This document shows, in pieces, positions 1 through 12,231 of a stretch of DNA of 64,000 nucleotides (the stretch's first letter is position 1; each line of letters opens with the position of its first letter). Under the pieces are notes generated by a model. It was not told the DNA's origin and did no database searches. It saw only the letters and a program-made list of their open reading frames with translations. This stretch comes from Symbiodinium kawagutii (taxonomy: Eukaryota; Sar; Dinophyceae; Suessiales; Symbiodiniaceae), in contig VSDK01015817.1 in assembly GCA_009767595.1 (NCBI GenBank), positions 75,909-139,908 on the forward strand. Direction: 5' to 3'. The position numbers and the translations under genes are program-made.

Positions 1-89
<89 letters not shown>
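1..89. repeat. GTA trinucleotide microsatellite
   Basis: Uninterrupted GTA units from the first base of the window, breaking down at about base 89. The left edge is the window boundary, so its full length is unknown. Confidence 0.97.
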
Positions 90-959
90 CGTGGTAGCAA
101 TAGCCGCGGCTGTCAAAAAAGTAGCAAAACGATGTTTTTTCAACGGATTGTTGGAATGGAAATAAATATAAATTTGAAAATAACACCAACCGTTTTGTTG
201 TCGCTGTTGTGTTTGTATGTGTTTGTTGGTTTTGTGATTATTGATTTTGTATTGTTTGAATTGCTTTAGAATACGGGATGTGATTGTGGTTGTGGTGATT
301 GTTTTTCTTTTTTGCTAGTGGTTTTGTTGCGTTTGTGGTTGATTACTCTTTTAAATGAACGCACCAAAAAATTGTCTTGCGAAACTCAAGGGTTATAAGT
401 TGGTCAACCATGGCCCAGCCACGGTATCGTAATTTGGTTCTGACCGGAATGTAATGGGTGTGTTCTTGGATGTGGTTGAAAACTTTGCTAATTCAATGTG
501 TCCAGATGATTTTTGTGTTTGGGGCATTCCCCTTGGTCCGGTAATCGGTCAGAGTACTAACTGATCATGGTATCAATGATGATCATTTTTTCAGGCAAAA
601 CATTTAAAATTTGATTTCCGGGTCAATCTTGTCCAGTTGTTCTTTGGCAGAGTGATGAATTTGTTCATCCAATTTTTCATATATATTGCTGTCCTATTCA
701 TATTGAACTTGGAATCCTGGTTTCGTGCCTCAGTTGTCACCTAGACCTGACATTCTTCAGTGAAACTGCGCCTGGGAGGTCCGCAAGCTCTTTCAGTCCA
801 TGGATGAGACAGGCGGGGGGACCGGGTGGAATTTCCAAGGCGTTTGTGGCTCCTTACGGCGGATTTGTACCGATTTGTTGAGGTTTTACAACCCATAAAT
901 GGGTACAATGAATTTCCTTGTGTGTTATGTTTCTTGTTGATTATTCCTTGTGGCTGCAG

Positions 960-1022
960 GTGATGGTTGTTTGAACCTCGAAGAGTTTCAGTCACTTGGC
1001 GCAACAGCGAGGTGTCCCATTG
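960..1022 (+). CDS. exon candidate, EF-hand calcium-binding loop
   Basis: After a TGGCTGCAG acceptor the frame reads GDGCLNLEEFQSLGATAR. Asp, Gly, Leu and Glu fall at loop positions 5, 6, 8 and 12 of a canonical EF-hand, followed by the usual Phe. The loop's first residues would sit in an upstream exon I cannot place. A strong donor (GTGAGA) follows at 1023; a weaker GT is at 1012. EF-hand proteins bind calcium, and the partner domain is unknown. A second EF-hand-like exon lies at 4880, but the splice phases do not join directly, so intervening exons or separate genes are needed. Confidence 0.6.
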
Positions 1023-1688
1023 GTGAGAGTGTCCCTCTCCAAGGTGTTCGTGGCAAGGTGAAGGATTGTAAAGGATTTGGGTATCAGCCGATCAACGTAG
1101 ATTCTAGCAACCATTGTTGATATGATTTGGCAGTTGCTTATGATAGAAATGGGTCGAATTGTCGGCAAAATTTGTGCCATTTTGTGCCTTTAAAAGTTTG
1201 GGTCCCAATTTTCAACTCGTTCAGGATCGGGTCGAGAATTCAGTGAACCCAAACAAGAATCACATAGTTTTCGCTATGCAACGCTGCAGAGCATATTTGC
1301 TGCAACTTGGTGTTTCTTTGCTGTGTAACTCTGGGTCAGAGGTACGGACTACCAGTGAGGCACCACCCACAGTTGCAATGCGATGCTCAATCATTGTAAA
1401 CCTTGATCTCACTGGTCACCAATTCTGATGCATTTCTTACTTTTCTTCACATTTTGCGTGAAGTAAAAATGAGGAAAGCATAGAACACTATTGTAGGTAT
1501 ACAGTTTTCGGAACACTGTCAACATTCAGTGATTTACTTGTTGAGCAGTGGTTAACATGGAGTATTTGTAATGCTTCAAAAAGTGTCTTCCACACACATC
1601 TCTGTTGTAAGTTCTGCCTTTGGTTGATTTCGCATTTTGACCACCACGGCCACCGGTCCGAAAGCTATATAGCCATGGAGGGATGCAG

Positions 1689-1814
1689 GATGCAGTTCAA
1701 AACTTACGCAAACAGGAAGCAAGCATACAATCCATGGCATACCTTAGAACAGTGGAAACAAAGTATTGTGGCGGGCAAGGAAGAATCCAAAAACGCAGTT
1801 TATTTGCCCATTTT
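1689..1814 (+). CDS. exon candidate, coiled-coil-like
   Basis: AG|G acceptor, 42 codons in phase 0, then GTGTAG as donor. It begins DAVQNLRKQEASIQSMAYLR, a polar, helix-prone sequence. A second forward frame is also open here (from about 1624 to 1860), so the frame choice is not secure. I recognise no domain. Confidence 0.45.
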
Positions 1815-3497
1815 GTGTAGACATGCGCTGAAGAAGCCAGACTGTCCTTTTCAATACTAGTGAATGAAATGCCTGACAGCATGATTGCGTCTCGATTTTC
1901 TGAGTACAGGCTTCAAAATTCTGACAGCGAAGGTCCAGTCACGCAGTGAATTCGTATTGCTGGGTCAGCGTGCTGGCAAGGTCAATGTGAAAGAATAAAG
2001 TTGAATGAAGCGAAGTGAAGCAGAGTGAAGAAAATCACATCAAACCATAAAAATCATTTGGATTCAAATCATACAGATCATTAAAAATAAAGTCATAAAT
2101 CTAACCATAAAAATCATAGAATAAAGTTGAATCAGCGAACATGCAGTGAATTCCTTCCGCCCTCTCCAAGGAAGCTCGCGCAGTCTCCCAAATTGAAATT
2201 CTGGATGAGCCAGCTGGACGCCGTCAAGGGGGACGGATGGTTGTGCATAGCAGGGCATAGCAATGGCACCATAGCAATGGCACCATAGCAGTGGCACGTG
2301 GCCAGCTTCCAGAAGTAGCATTGCAAGTAATCGAAGATCTGTAGTAATAAACCAGCCCAATTTTGCCAGGTTATTGTTTTTGGATCCGCATTCGTAGGTT
2401 TTCCATCTTTAGATGTGCTAGGATATGCTACAGTCGGATGGTTGAGAATATGGGTCGGTCAGTCTTTTGGTTCTATGATTGCTATGCGTTCATATTTGAG
2501 TCCGAATTGTATGAAGAGTCACTCCATAATTCAGGCAATCTTGTCCAGAATTCAGCTCCAGTTATTCACAATCATGTTATCTATATATGTATTGCAAATA
2601 CAAGTAATACAGAATCACAGATATTATACATATACAATATGTATACATGTACTTCTACAACGAGATAATTGTGGAGATGTTGCATGTTTCAAAGCTTGCC
2701 CCCGTGGCCGAGCAGATTTTGCAGCGTTTGCTTCGCACAAACACGGTTGGGATTCTTATTGAATGTTAATGATGGTCATATAGTGGCTGGTCAATGGACA
2801 ACCATAAACTGTCCTATTTTGTGCACCTTGTACCAATGTAAATCATATGAGCTGAAACCCCGGACTTCAAAAGTCTTCAGATAACAATAACGTTAGTGCG
2901 CCCAGTGATGTAGAACTCCACATGACACACACACACACTACACAGCGGCACATCAGTTTTCACATTATCACTGATGTGACAGATCTATGATTTCTATAGG
3001 GAAGTTATCCCGAAACAATTAGTTGCCCTCTTCAAAATGCTGAACTGGCGGGGCGACATGCCATCATGAGTTAAACCATTTCCGTAGATCAAATTTTGGA
3101 CAGCTGCCACGACACCTTTTGAAGACTGTGATCCATCTGTTAAACAGACCTATGGACAACTGCCGACACCATTAAACCACAACACCTATTGATCTATCGG
3201 CATTTCCATAGGGAACAAGATGCTACCATGGTGGCATCCCGAGCAGCTAAGATTTGCTGCTACAGGAGTTGGAGTATCATGACCTTTTGAGTCTTTTCGA
3301 GTTGCTTGATGAAGTACGGCAGCGGCATGGGTTTGGGCAGGCACCCACAAGAAGGAATCCGATGTTTTCTTTGCACAGCAAAGAATGAAAAATCCATGGC
3401 TCGTTTCCTTCGTAAGACTGATTTCCCTGTACAAGTTGCTTGTTTGAGCAGCCAATTTCTTTGGATGTTCAGACTACCAGGCTGTACAATTCTGCAG

Positions 3498-3620
3498 GAT
3501 ACACTTAATGACAGCTTTGGTTTCTGTGTCGCGCATGATTCAGTACCCGTACTCGCACAGACAAATCGTTTCATAGCAACAATTGATGATATGCTAGAAG
3601 CAACTAAAAGAAACTACTTA
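3498..3620 (+). CDS. exon candidate, unknown protein
   Basis: Acceptor TTCTGCAG, 41 codons in phase 0, donor GTCAGT. It begins DTLNDSFGFCVAHDSV and ends in an acidic, helix-like stretch. The same frame is open upstream to about 3306. The antisense strand is also open over part of this region, but the splice-like ends favour the plus strand. Function unknown. Confidence 0.45.
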
Positions 3621-3695
3621 GTCAGTGTCCGTACATTTATATCTACATATGCATAACTTTATCATTTATGTTTCCCACCCACTGACATATCCACA

Positions 3696-3799
<104 letters not shown>

Positions 3800-3898
3800 G
3801 TTGCCTATCTATTCTTCTATCTATCCATATGGGAGTCGCGCAAAAGGTCCTTGTAAGGACTTTAGCTTACCACGAACTTTCATGTCATGAATCAGCTG

Positions 3899-4372
3899 TT
3901 CGCTAAAGTTTTTTCTCGAATTCGCTAAAGATTTTTTTTCTCGCGAAAGTTTTTGCGAAAGCTCATTTTGTACTGTTCTCACAGCCCATGACGGAAGACA
4001 ACAAAACCGGAAGTTCATCAGGTCCTGAAAGATCAGAGTCATTTCGCAAAAGTTTCGCTAAAGTTTCGCGAAAATCATCGCGAAAGATCAGGTTCTTTGT
4101 GAAGAGCCTCCTTCCTAGATGAGACGGGCATGTTGGCCAGATCTTATATTGAAGACTGTTTGGGGAGATCCTGAGATGGACAGATGAGATGTGTGAAGAA
4201 AAGGTGAGCAAAGACTCAAGGACAGGAGACTCATGTCCGGTCTCCAAGATAGCCAGATATATTGAAATCCTTATTTACGCAAATTTACACCATCCAAAAC
4301 AAAGAGCTTTTGGGCCGGCGAAAGTTAAACATGGAGTTCGCTAAAGTTTCGCTAAAGAAATTTTTTTCTAGC
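3899..4372. repeat. cluster of TTCGCTAAAG / TTTCGCGAAAG motifs
   Basis: Three sub-clusters (about 3899-3955, 4043-4090 and 4337-4372) repeat variants of TTCGCTAAAGTTTCGCGAAA. The GCGAAA core is partly self-complementary. The intervening 250 bases look ordinary. The cluster sits between two large tetranucleotide microsatellites. I cannot tell whether it is a decayed satellite or part of a mobile element. Confidence 0.7.
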
Positions 4373-4420
4373 TAAGATGTCCGTTCCCGGAAAAAGGAAT
4401 TTTGATCAACAACCTCAGTC

Positions 4421-4758
4421 TATTCATCTATCTATCCATCCATTTATCCATCCATCCATTTATCCATTTGTCTATCCATCCATCCATCCATCCATGCATC
4501 CATCCATCCATCCATCCATCCATCCATCCATTTGTCTATCTATCTATCTATCTATCTATCCATCTATCTATCTTTCTATCTAAAGTTCATCCATCCATCT
4601 ATCTATCTATCCATCTATCTATCAATCTATCTACCTATGCATCTATCCATCCATCCATTTGTCTATCTGTCTATCTACCTATCTATCTATCCATCTATGT
4701 ATCTATCTATAGTCTATCTATCGATCTATCTATCTATCAATCAATCTATCTGTCTATA
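4421..4758. repeat. mixed CCAT/CTAT microsatellite
   Basis: A compound tract of CATC and TATC units with interruptions. All three forward frames stay open for long stretches, giving low-complexity peptides with no coding meaning. Confidence 0.95.
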
Positions 4759-4879
4759 GTAGGACAACAGAGTTGCGCAAAACTTAGCAGCAAAGACCGC
4801 GCTGCCTCAACGATTTCTAGTCCTTGCTTTGCGTTGACAAGATTTGACAAGACCTGGGTCAGGATTGCTTTGCGTTGAG

Positions 4880-4963
4880 ATCTGACTCGTTGATGTCGTT
4901 CATGACAAGGTTTCTCGACAACGGAGACGGCGAGATAACGCCTGCTGAATTCATAGCCACTTG
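4880..4963 (+). CDS. exon candidate, EF-hand-like loop
   Basis: After the acceptor TTGAG the frame reads FMTRFLDNGDGEITPAEF. N, D, G, I and E fall at loop positions 3, 5, 6, 8 and 12, but position 1 is Leu where Asp is expected, so calcium affinity may be reduced. GT follows in CTTG|GTTATG. Just downstream a second frame (about 5004-5083, YRKFNKPIADLAMRNVG) is also coding-like and may be a further exon. Confidence 0.55.
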
Positions 4964-5930
4964 GTTATGGAACAGGATTGCGTTCGCACTCTGAAAGATC
5001 TCAGTTATCGAAAATTCAACAAACCCATTGCTGACTTGGCTATGCGCAATGTTGGATTGATGTGCTTTTACGACGGAAAATTGGTGGTTTTCAGCATTGA
5101 TCGTTGTCAGCCTTTTGTTGCATTTTGTTTTCGAAACTCGGGGTCAAGTACAAGGGCGAGGTCAAAGGTACTGTGCCAAGATGTGCCAAGTTGTTTTTTT
5201 TCTGCTTCTTTACATTTCTCGGTTTTGCAACAGTGATACCGAAATAAAATCTGTCCGACACGACCATATCTTTTGTTTTCAACAATGTGTTGATTGTTGG
5301 ATAAGGGGCTATCTTGATTTTTTGTGTCGTCCTAGTGTGGGAGAATTTGGCGAACAACAAGGTCAGTCACAATGTCAGGGTTCGATTCGTTTGTCCACTG
5401 GCAACCGCGAATGCCTTGCGATATCAATTGTGAAACATGCTCATGCACCATCGCCCACATTGTTCAAAAATGAACCAAAACTATCTACGAATATTTGTAA
5501 ATAATTTGAAATGTCGGTAATGGGAAATACCATGCAACGCTCAATATGGTTCAGCTGAGTTTTTGCGAACCGCGTAACAAGCGTGGTTATTCCGAACCAA
5601 AAATCAATTCTGAAATGCAATGAAACACATGATTTTAGTTGATGAAATCTGTGTGCAACCTACCTTTGGCGGGTAACCTGCGCCATTTTTTGCGATTCCG
5701 GTCCCCATAACATCTTCAAAATTGCTGGCCTGAACCGCATAGCACTAGCAACAGCGCAGCAGCATCAGTGGACCGAGGAAGGTGCTTCGAGGCGAGGTGA
5801 CCAATCCAGTGGTCAGCGGTGTTCAAATTTGTTTGCTTTGTGTGGTTTTCATTTGCTCCATTTGTGCACCTGCCAAACAACGGAAAGAAATGATTTCTGA
5901 AAATGTTGCATGAGTGATTGCATTTGGCAG

Positions 5931-6004
5931 GCTTCGAGGTAGCGCGAAGGCCGTGGACATTTGGCGACTGGAGACGAAAGTGGAGGCAAGCGGAACCAGA
6001 TTAG
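5931..6004 (+). CDS. last-exon candidate, basic C-terminus
   Basis: Acceptor TTTGGCAG, then a frame reading GFEVARRPWTFGDWRRKW and ending at TAG. Rich in Arg and Trp. It could close the gene carrying the EF-hand exons upstream, but nothing in the sequence proves that link. Confidence 0.4.
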
Positions 6005-6368
6005 GCAAATATTTTACCTATGAAGATGTGAGTGGCAAGACGCGTTCTGCCCAAACATCAGCAAATAGAGTAAATGTTGATTGAGGTTTAAGTTCATTGT
6101 CAACAAGAAACATGTTCGAAACTCAGTCAATACATGTTCTAAGATGTTGAAGGATGAGGCTGGTGGTATCCGGTGGTTCAAGCCGTTGATGCATAGAATT
6201 TGAAGACTAGGAAAGGTCAGTTGGTCGCATTCTGAATGTTTTGAAACCAGTTGCCAAAAGCCGTGCTTGATCAATGATTGATTCTACCAAGTGGTTAGCT
6301 ATCACTATGAGAATCCCATCCGCAGCCAGGTTAGGAACGGATGATACCTTGATCAAATTGGCAACCAG

Positions 6369-6431
6369 GTTTTGATGGGTGAAGTGCTGCGAACGTTGTC
6401 AAAGGAGGAGGAGGAGGCGCAGCACCCTTGA
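6369..6431 (+). CDS. short last-exon candidate
   Basis: Acceptor GCAACCAG, phase-0 frame of 20 codons (VLMGEVLRTLSKEEEEAQHP) ending at TGA. Very short, so it may be chance, although the splice site and frame agree. Confidence 0.35.
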   Translation, partial: VLMGEVLRTLSKEEEEAQHP

Positions 6432-7416
6432 GCGAGTCACCTAGCTGGTCACGGTCATCTCATGAATAATCAGACAATGTTTCCACAGGTGCACGGTTTG
6501 AAGTTTTTGACTTTGTTACATCACCTGTGAATCAGTTATCACCGGTGATTCATGTTTGTATGTTGCTTTATCATTGGTGACTGGTAATTACGATATTTCA
6601 ATGGCAGACTCCTAGAGTTGAAAGACTTGTTTTGGTGGCAGATGGGCAGCAAAGTTTCATGTTGATGCACGTTTCCATTCAATTCTGCTCACGTGACTAC
6701 TGCAGAACTTGTTATGTTGTAACTTTCTTGGTTTGCCAATCAAAATCATTTTATATTTTTCCATTGGAAAACTGAGAATCGTAGAGAAACCCTTCTGCAG
6801 TGCCAGAGCAATGGACCGGCCGGCCGTGTGGAATTTGATGTTTAATAAGCGACCCTGTTGCAGGAAGAAGGCGCTGTTTCGCACGTTCAGAAAGCATTCA
6901 GAAAATCCTACTATCAGCACATACATTCCATTGCCAAGGAGAACTCTGGGTGGGGGGGCACTTCTTCCTCTTGATAGGCAGGTTTTGGGCTATAAGATGA
7001 ACAGGTGTGGCTGAACACTGTAGGGTTGACCACCTTCGAGGACCTTCCTCTTTTTCTGACACATGTTGATGGATGGTGCAGCAAATCAATGACCCCGTGG
7101 TGTGTATTTCTTACTCTAGTTGGTTTGAAATGTTTTTATGTTATTGTAGCAGTCAGACTGAACGTTTTTGTTGTCATCAAGAACGAGCAGAAACATATCG
7201 AAAGAACATAGTTTTCTTTGCCTGATCCTTCTCTTAACAACCCATGATGAACAAATACTGGCACCATGAGAGCTCATGTTCATTGTTCAACCATATTCAA
7301 CCTGTTACATCCTGTTACTTATTGCTGTAACCTACCCATGTTCACTGCTGTGACACCATGAGAGACTGCCTCGCCGCAGTGGTTCCTTGCCAGTGTGTGG
7401 CCTGTTGGCTCAACAG

Positions 7417-7544
7417 GAGACCAGGGGTCTCCCGGAAGCACCAACAACAACGAGCGCACGAAACCCGGAAGAAGCGGAAGCCTCCGCGGAAACCAAAGTC
7501 AAGAGAACGCCTACACAAGAGGAGCTGCCCCCCCGCGTTGCTAG
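7417..7544 (+). CDS. exon candidate, low-complexity acidic linker
   Basis: Acceptor CTCAACAG, then ETRGLPEAPTTTSARNPEEA and a Glu/Ala/Lys/Thr-rich stretch up to GCTAG|GTCACT. The frame stays open to TGA at 7596 if no splice is used. Composition suggests a disordered linker. GC content is clearly above the flanks, which supports coding. Confidence 0.5.
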
Positions 7545-7957
7545 GTCACTATTGGTTTGGCCATTTGGCAACTTAGCTACTCGTAGTTGGAATTGAGGCG
7601 TACTGCACTACTTTCTGGAACTTGGAGCACAGGAATATTCTTGGGAAGTAATTACAGTATAGAGGTTTGCAGGTTTGGTAGGAGGTTGTGTTGTTTTCTC
7701 TCTGTTGCATCTCCTCAAAGTAGAGGAAAGAAAATCAACCCACCAAAAGGTTAGTTTCAAAAAAATGTTGACGGTCTAAAGTATCTTTTTGCTGAAACAC
7801 TATGACCAAGTCTTCAGAATATGTGGGCATTGCATGTAGCAGAGAAGGAACGTTTGGACTACAAACTATGAAAACTGTTTGCCGTATGTAGATGTGACAT
7901 GTTCAAAAGCACATATGCTGATTTATGCAGTATACATTTCATATTTGCTCCTTGGTC

Positions 7958-8161
7958 CATTTGCCGCTGTTGCAGGAGACATTTTGAGCCTCAACACTTG
8001 AGGCTTTGGGGTGACACCACGAGTCGGGCACAATGTGCCCAGAACAGTTTCACACCGGTGGGATGAAAGAAACGTTGTTTTTCGTGTTTATTTTGCTGCA
8101 GGTGAAACGGCGTCTGGTCGTTTTCAATCTGTTGGTCTCCCGAAGGGAGCCTGGTACCAAT
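7958..8161 (+). repeat. dispersed repeat, copy 1 (two blocks)
   Basis: Block one (7958-8072) matches 10137-10237. Block two (8102-8161), opening GTGAAACGGCGTCTGGTCG, matches 10429-10490. The spacing between blocks differs: about 30 bases here and about 190 in copy 2. Block two follows a CTGCAG acceptor-like site, so it may serve as or imitate an exon. Confidence 0.8.
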
Positions 8162-10136
8162 TGGCACCATGTGCGGTAAGCGCTGGGGAAAGTGCGGAAC
8201 AATGAGCGCATTCTTTGTATAATAGATTGGTTTATGCAGGAATTCTGTGGAACCTTTGTCATCCTTTGTCCATTTGGGTTTTCAATAGTTGCAATGTATC
8301 TATTTCTTTTAGGGTTTGTTTAGTAGATTTAGAAGACATGCATTTGTAGATTTGTGCTGGTATGAAGATTCAAATGTTTGTTTGTTCATTGTAGCATGAA
8401 CAGTTCTTGGTTTGGTTGGCATGTTTCCATAGCCTTGACACACTGAATAATTGTCTTACAGTAGTTCTTTTGTACTCTGTGTGAGTTTGATGCTCCCTAC
8501 TGCTTCCTGGTTTGGGTATGTACTTATGGTATCACAGGCATATGATGCCGAGTAGGCCTCACCTTCATCACACCTGCACAACTCAGCATTGTTGCAGTAG
8601 CAGTGCCTTGATTCTTCTTTGTGTCCAATTCCAACGTTACTTTTGAATACTTTTGAGAAATCAAACAAATCAGTTGATAAGCCGTGCTTGCAGCCGGGAA
8701 CCCACCTTCACGAGACTAAGAAAATTTGCAATGGACCCTGAGGGATTATAGTTGTGACTGAAGGCTTCATTACCAGGCTGCAGATGCAGATGCACACAGA
8801 GACAAGTATGACCAGCCTATCCGTGCCTCACTCCTTTTATTAGCAGTCGGGTATTGATGATGATGGATGAATGAATGAAAGTGTTTGCTTCACCTCAATC
8901 TAAAGATGTCACATATGTGCTCCAGCCACACCTTTTGTAAGAGTAGCGCGAGATCGAGACTATCAGTGCGATCCGGGGATCCAGTGAAGATCCAAATCTT
9001 TGGCGCTGCTCATGTGTGTTTAGATTCATCATGTTAGCTTGGCAGTAGTATGAGCGTTCGAATGATTCGCTGGCTGTAGAAATTCTGGATGACTTGCCAC
9101 AATGATGGATCTTTGCTCAACATCATGCTGCTTGGAAGCGCAGTATTCCTTTTCCCAGTTGACTTTTGTACTTCAGATCTCTTCAGATGTTCTGCGCTTT
9201 GCGCGACACAGACAAAGCGGCAGAGAGTGGCAGGAGGCTATTGACTGCAGAGGCCAAGACTCATTGCTGGGGTCTTGGGTGGTTTTTGTGGGGGACCATA
9301 CCAGGGGGTGCACCTTGATTCAGGATCCCTGCACTCGGTGTGTTTCCCCAACAGCCAATCACTGTAAAGGCATTGCGGAGCGGTATTGGGCCCATAGGTC
9401 TTTGTGATGTTCTTGGCAGAAGTATTGGATTGAAGGGAACACATACGTGAGCGATACCAAAAGCCCTGATTAATCATTGTTAAATGGTAGATCGAGCTCT
9501 CAACAAGCCAGAAAGAGTTTTTTCATAGGTGGTGAATGCTGGTGATGTGACATCAAATATAGGGGGTTCGCTGGGTCTCCCATTACCCCCGACCGATTTC
9601 CATGGTTCTACTGGATAGTACTTCTCAAGGGAGCACGACTATTCGCCCAGCAGTAGAAACCTTGGACACCAGGTGGATCCAAGTACCAGAAAGACACTTC
9701 TGTTTGTGGTTGCTGTTCAAGCATTATCTTGTCATTCGATTCAACAGCAGATGATCATCGCCAGCCAATGCGCGTCATCGGCTGTTTAAGCTTAGTCTTT
9801 TTGCTTTGTCTTGGAATGCTCTACGTTCGAGGATGGGGATGCGAGAACAGAACGCTTTGGCATCATTGTAAGTCAAACTTGAATTCAGTCGACTCAACTG
9901 ATGAATATTGTTTGGCTCTGAATGCCTATAGTCCCAAAGTTTTTTTGGGCACAGTTTCCATTTCCAAGCCCTTAGTTACAGTGCGTGGTGAACAGTCATT
10001 ATAGATAGATGCTAGCTAAGAATGTCCATGATGGGTTTCTCGATCTCGTTTGCGCTTCAGCATGTTTGAAATATTTCCCCTAATGCCTTCAGGGCTATGA
10101 CCAGATGATGTAACGCCTGAACGCCAGCTCATGTGT

Positions 10137-10496
10137 CACTTGCCGCCGTGGCAGGAGAAATTTTGAGCCTCAACTTGAGGTTTTGGGAGTCGGGCACAAT
10201 GTGCTCAGAACAGTTTCACACCGGTGGGATGAAAGAAAGCTCCGGTGTTCCAGCAATAGTTTCACTTTCCTTGTGATCCAAGTCGCAGTCGCTTTTATCT
10301 TTATTTTCCAGTAGTGGACAACAGCAAACCATGCTCGATGGTATTCAGATCAATAATGAGAACCCCAAATCAGAAAAGTTTTGCCAAGGGACACGGGGGC
10401 ATTCTTTTTGATCTTGTTTGGCTGCCGGTGCAACGGCGTCTGGTCGTTTTCAATTTGTTGGTCTCCCGAAGGGAGACTGGTCCCAATTTTGAGAAG
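10137..10496 (+). repeat. dispersed repeat, copy 2 (two blocks with insertion)
   Basis: Same two blocks as at 7958. Here block one lacks a few bases and about 190 bases separate it from block two. Block two carries the shared core TGGTCTCCCGAAGGGAG. Confidence 0.8.
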
Positions 10497-10593
10497 TAAA
10501 CTCTCTCGGCTGAAAGGTTGGCTTCCTGGCCGGCTTCTTGCGAGAATTCAAGGAAAACCAGTCGCTGAAGTTGTTGAGGGATCACGCAAATAA
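10497..10593 (+). CDS. last-exon candidate, unknown protein
   Basis: Immediately after repeat copy 2, a frame reads LSRLKGWLPGRLLARIQGKP and ends with VVEGSRK and TAA. The same frame runs back through the repeat, so the repeat may have been taken into a coding sequence. Otherwise this is a chance open frame. Confidence 0.35.
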
Positions 10594-11629
10594 ACAGAAA
10601 TGGCCACGGTTGTTGAGTAAAAAAAAGGGTTTTTCAAATGCCAGGAACCATTCTTGGCAAGGGAACGTGCGCATTCTGGGCACACGGAGGTTTCTGATCA
10701 CCATTATCCATCCACTCTATAAACAGGCAAAATTCACCACGCTTGCTGAAACCTGGTTACCACAGTTTTCTGCATATTTTTTATGATTGAACTGTGTGTA
10801 GAACGTTTCAATAAGTTTTCACAATTTTACCAGGCGTAGGCAATTTGCTAGTATCAGTGCTTTCGTTCAAATGCGAGAAATTGTTGGCACTTCCACAGAC
10901 AAATCCCCGTCCACGATGAACAAGTGTTTGCTGTGAGGGACCTTTCTTTTGCAGCGTTTTGTTTTGTTCACAAATCAACTTGATACTGAAATTGTGTTGG
11001 CCTTGCGGATAGTCACTGATTCTTTTTCAAAACTGAAGGTATGGGCAGCCAGAAGTCCACAAATTTCATGCCGTGTGTTGATTTGACGTGTTCTATCGAA
11101 TTTTGATCACCTCCATGTATTGAGTGGTATGCACTTGTGCATTTTGCATCATTCAAAGTACGGGGAGATCCACATCAATAGATCACATGTAATGTAATAG
11201 TTTGATTCAAGAGACAGTTTATCATCGTAACAACAGGGTTGGACTATGGCTTTCTGCATCTCTCATATCACTCGGTACTGTTTGTTATTTATTCTTCTCA
11301 GCAACCATTCTGGACATAGCTTGACTTTGATCAAACGCTTCCTTATTATCAACGGAAAGAAAGAAATACATTTAAGCCGTGCTTCATATTTCTGGTCAAT
11401 CGTGGACTTTGCATTCATGGTTGATTGAGATTACGTTTTGTTTATCTATCTTGAATGATTCACTAGCCATTCACCATGATTATCCATGGCCCGTTGACTA
11501 GTCCTCCAATTTGATGCAATGTACTAGTAGATACTATATTAGATATTTTTCAGTTCATATTCACACCTATCAACCATTGCTGATGATGTCTTTTAATGGC
11601 TATGCCCCACGCTATGGTTTGTCCTGCAG

Positions 11630-11748
11630 GCGACGCGAACGGCAGAAAGGTGTGCAGGGAAGCGCATGTTCCGCAGGCTTCAAGTCACCATAATCATGAT
11701 GAATTATCGGGAATAACGAACAAAAGTAGGAAATGCGACGGTTCGTGA
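11630..11748 (+). CDS. last-exon candidate, hydrophilic
   Basis: Acceptor TCCTGCAG, then GDANGRKVCREAHVPQASSH continuing to TGA (about 39 codons). A competing frame from the same acceptor stops after about 20 codons. No domain recognised. Confidence 0.45.
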
Positions 11749-12108
11749 TGATTGACGAGGACACAGCGTTGCTTATCACGGTGATACTGTCACTCAGTGA
11801 CTGGTGGCAAGTCTTCGTTGATCATGGTTTCTGATAGTGACTGGTTCATCCTGGATAATTTGTGAAAATCTACTGAACAGAGTCACACATCCTGGCGTGT
11901 TGATGAAATAGGTTCTCCAGAGAGTTTACAGAGCCTTGCAAGCCATTGCAAGATATGAACCAGTGACTGGGTTATGCTCGGGATGGTTTTTGGCGCTGAA
12001 GCAACTTCGAAGTTGAATCCTGGATTGCGAATCCTGACAGGATCTTAAATATGGATGAACTACATTGAACTACCAAAAGATCCCTGCATGCTCACCAGCC
12101 TTCCACAG
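11749..12108. other. no gene seen
   Basis: AT-rich sequence with short direct repeats of a GTGACTGG-type word near 11790-11970. Read as intron or intergenic DNA. Confidence 0.5.
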
Positions 12109-12231
12109 ACTTTGTTTGTTGCGTTCATGCAAGATGCCTGGCGCTTCCCACCACCAGTTTCAGCCACTAGATTGCCCTGCATGCTTTGCTTGCCTGTTCA
12201 GGGCAAACAGAGAACAAACAAAGGCTTCTGA
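12109..12231 (+). CDS. last-exon candidate, unknown
   Basis: Acceptor CTTCCACAG, 40 codons in phase 0 (TLFVAFMQDAWRFPPPVSAT onward) and TGA. A second forward frame is open to 12340. Amino-acid balance favours the phase-0 frame. Confidence 0.45.
   Translation, partial: TLFVAFMQDAWRFPPPVSATRLPCMLCLPVQGKQRTNKGF

Noticed and set aside
9102..9477. Open frames on both strands at 9.1-9.5 kb
   Set aside because: Both are open for about 80-100 codons but lack bounded splice sites and the strands cannot be separated, so no exon was called.
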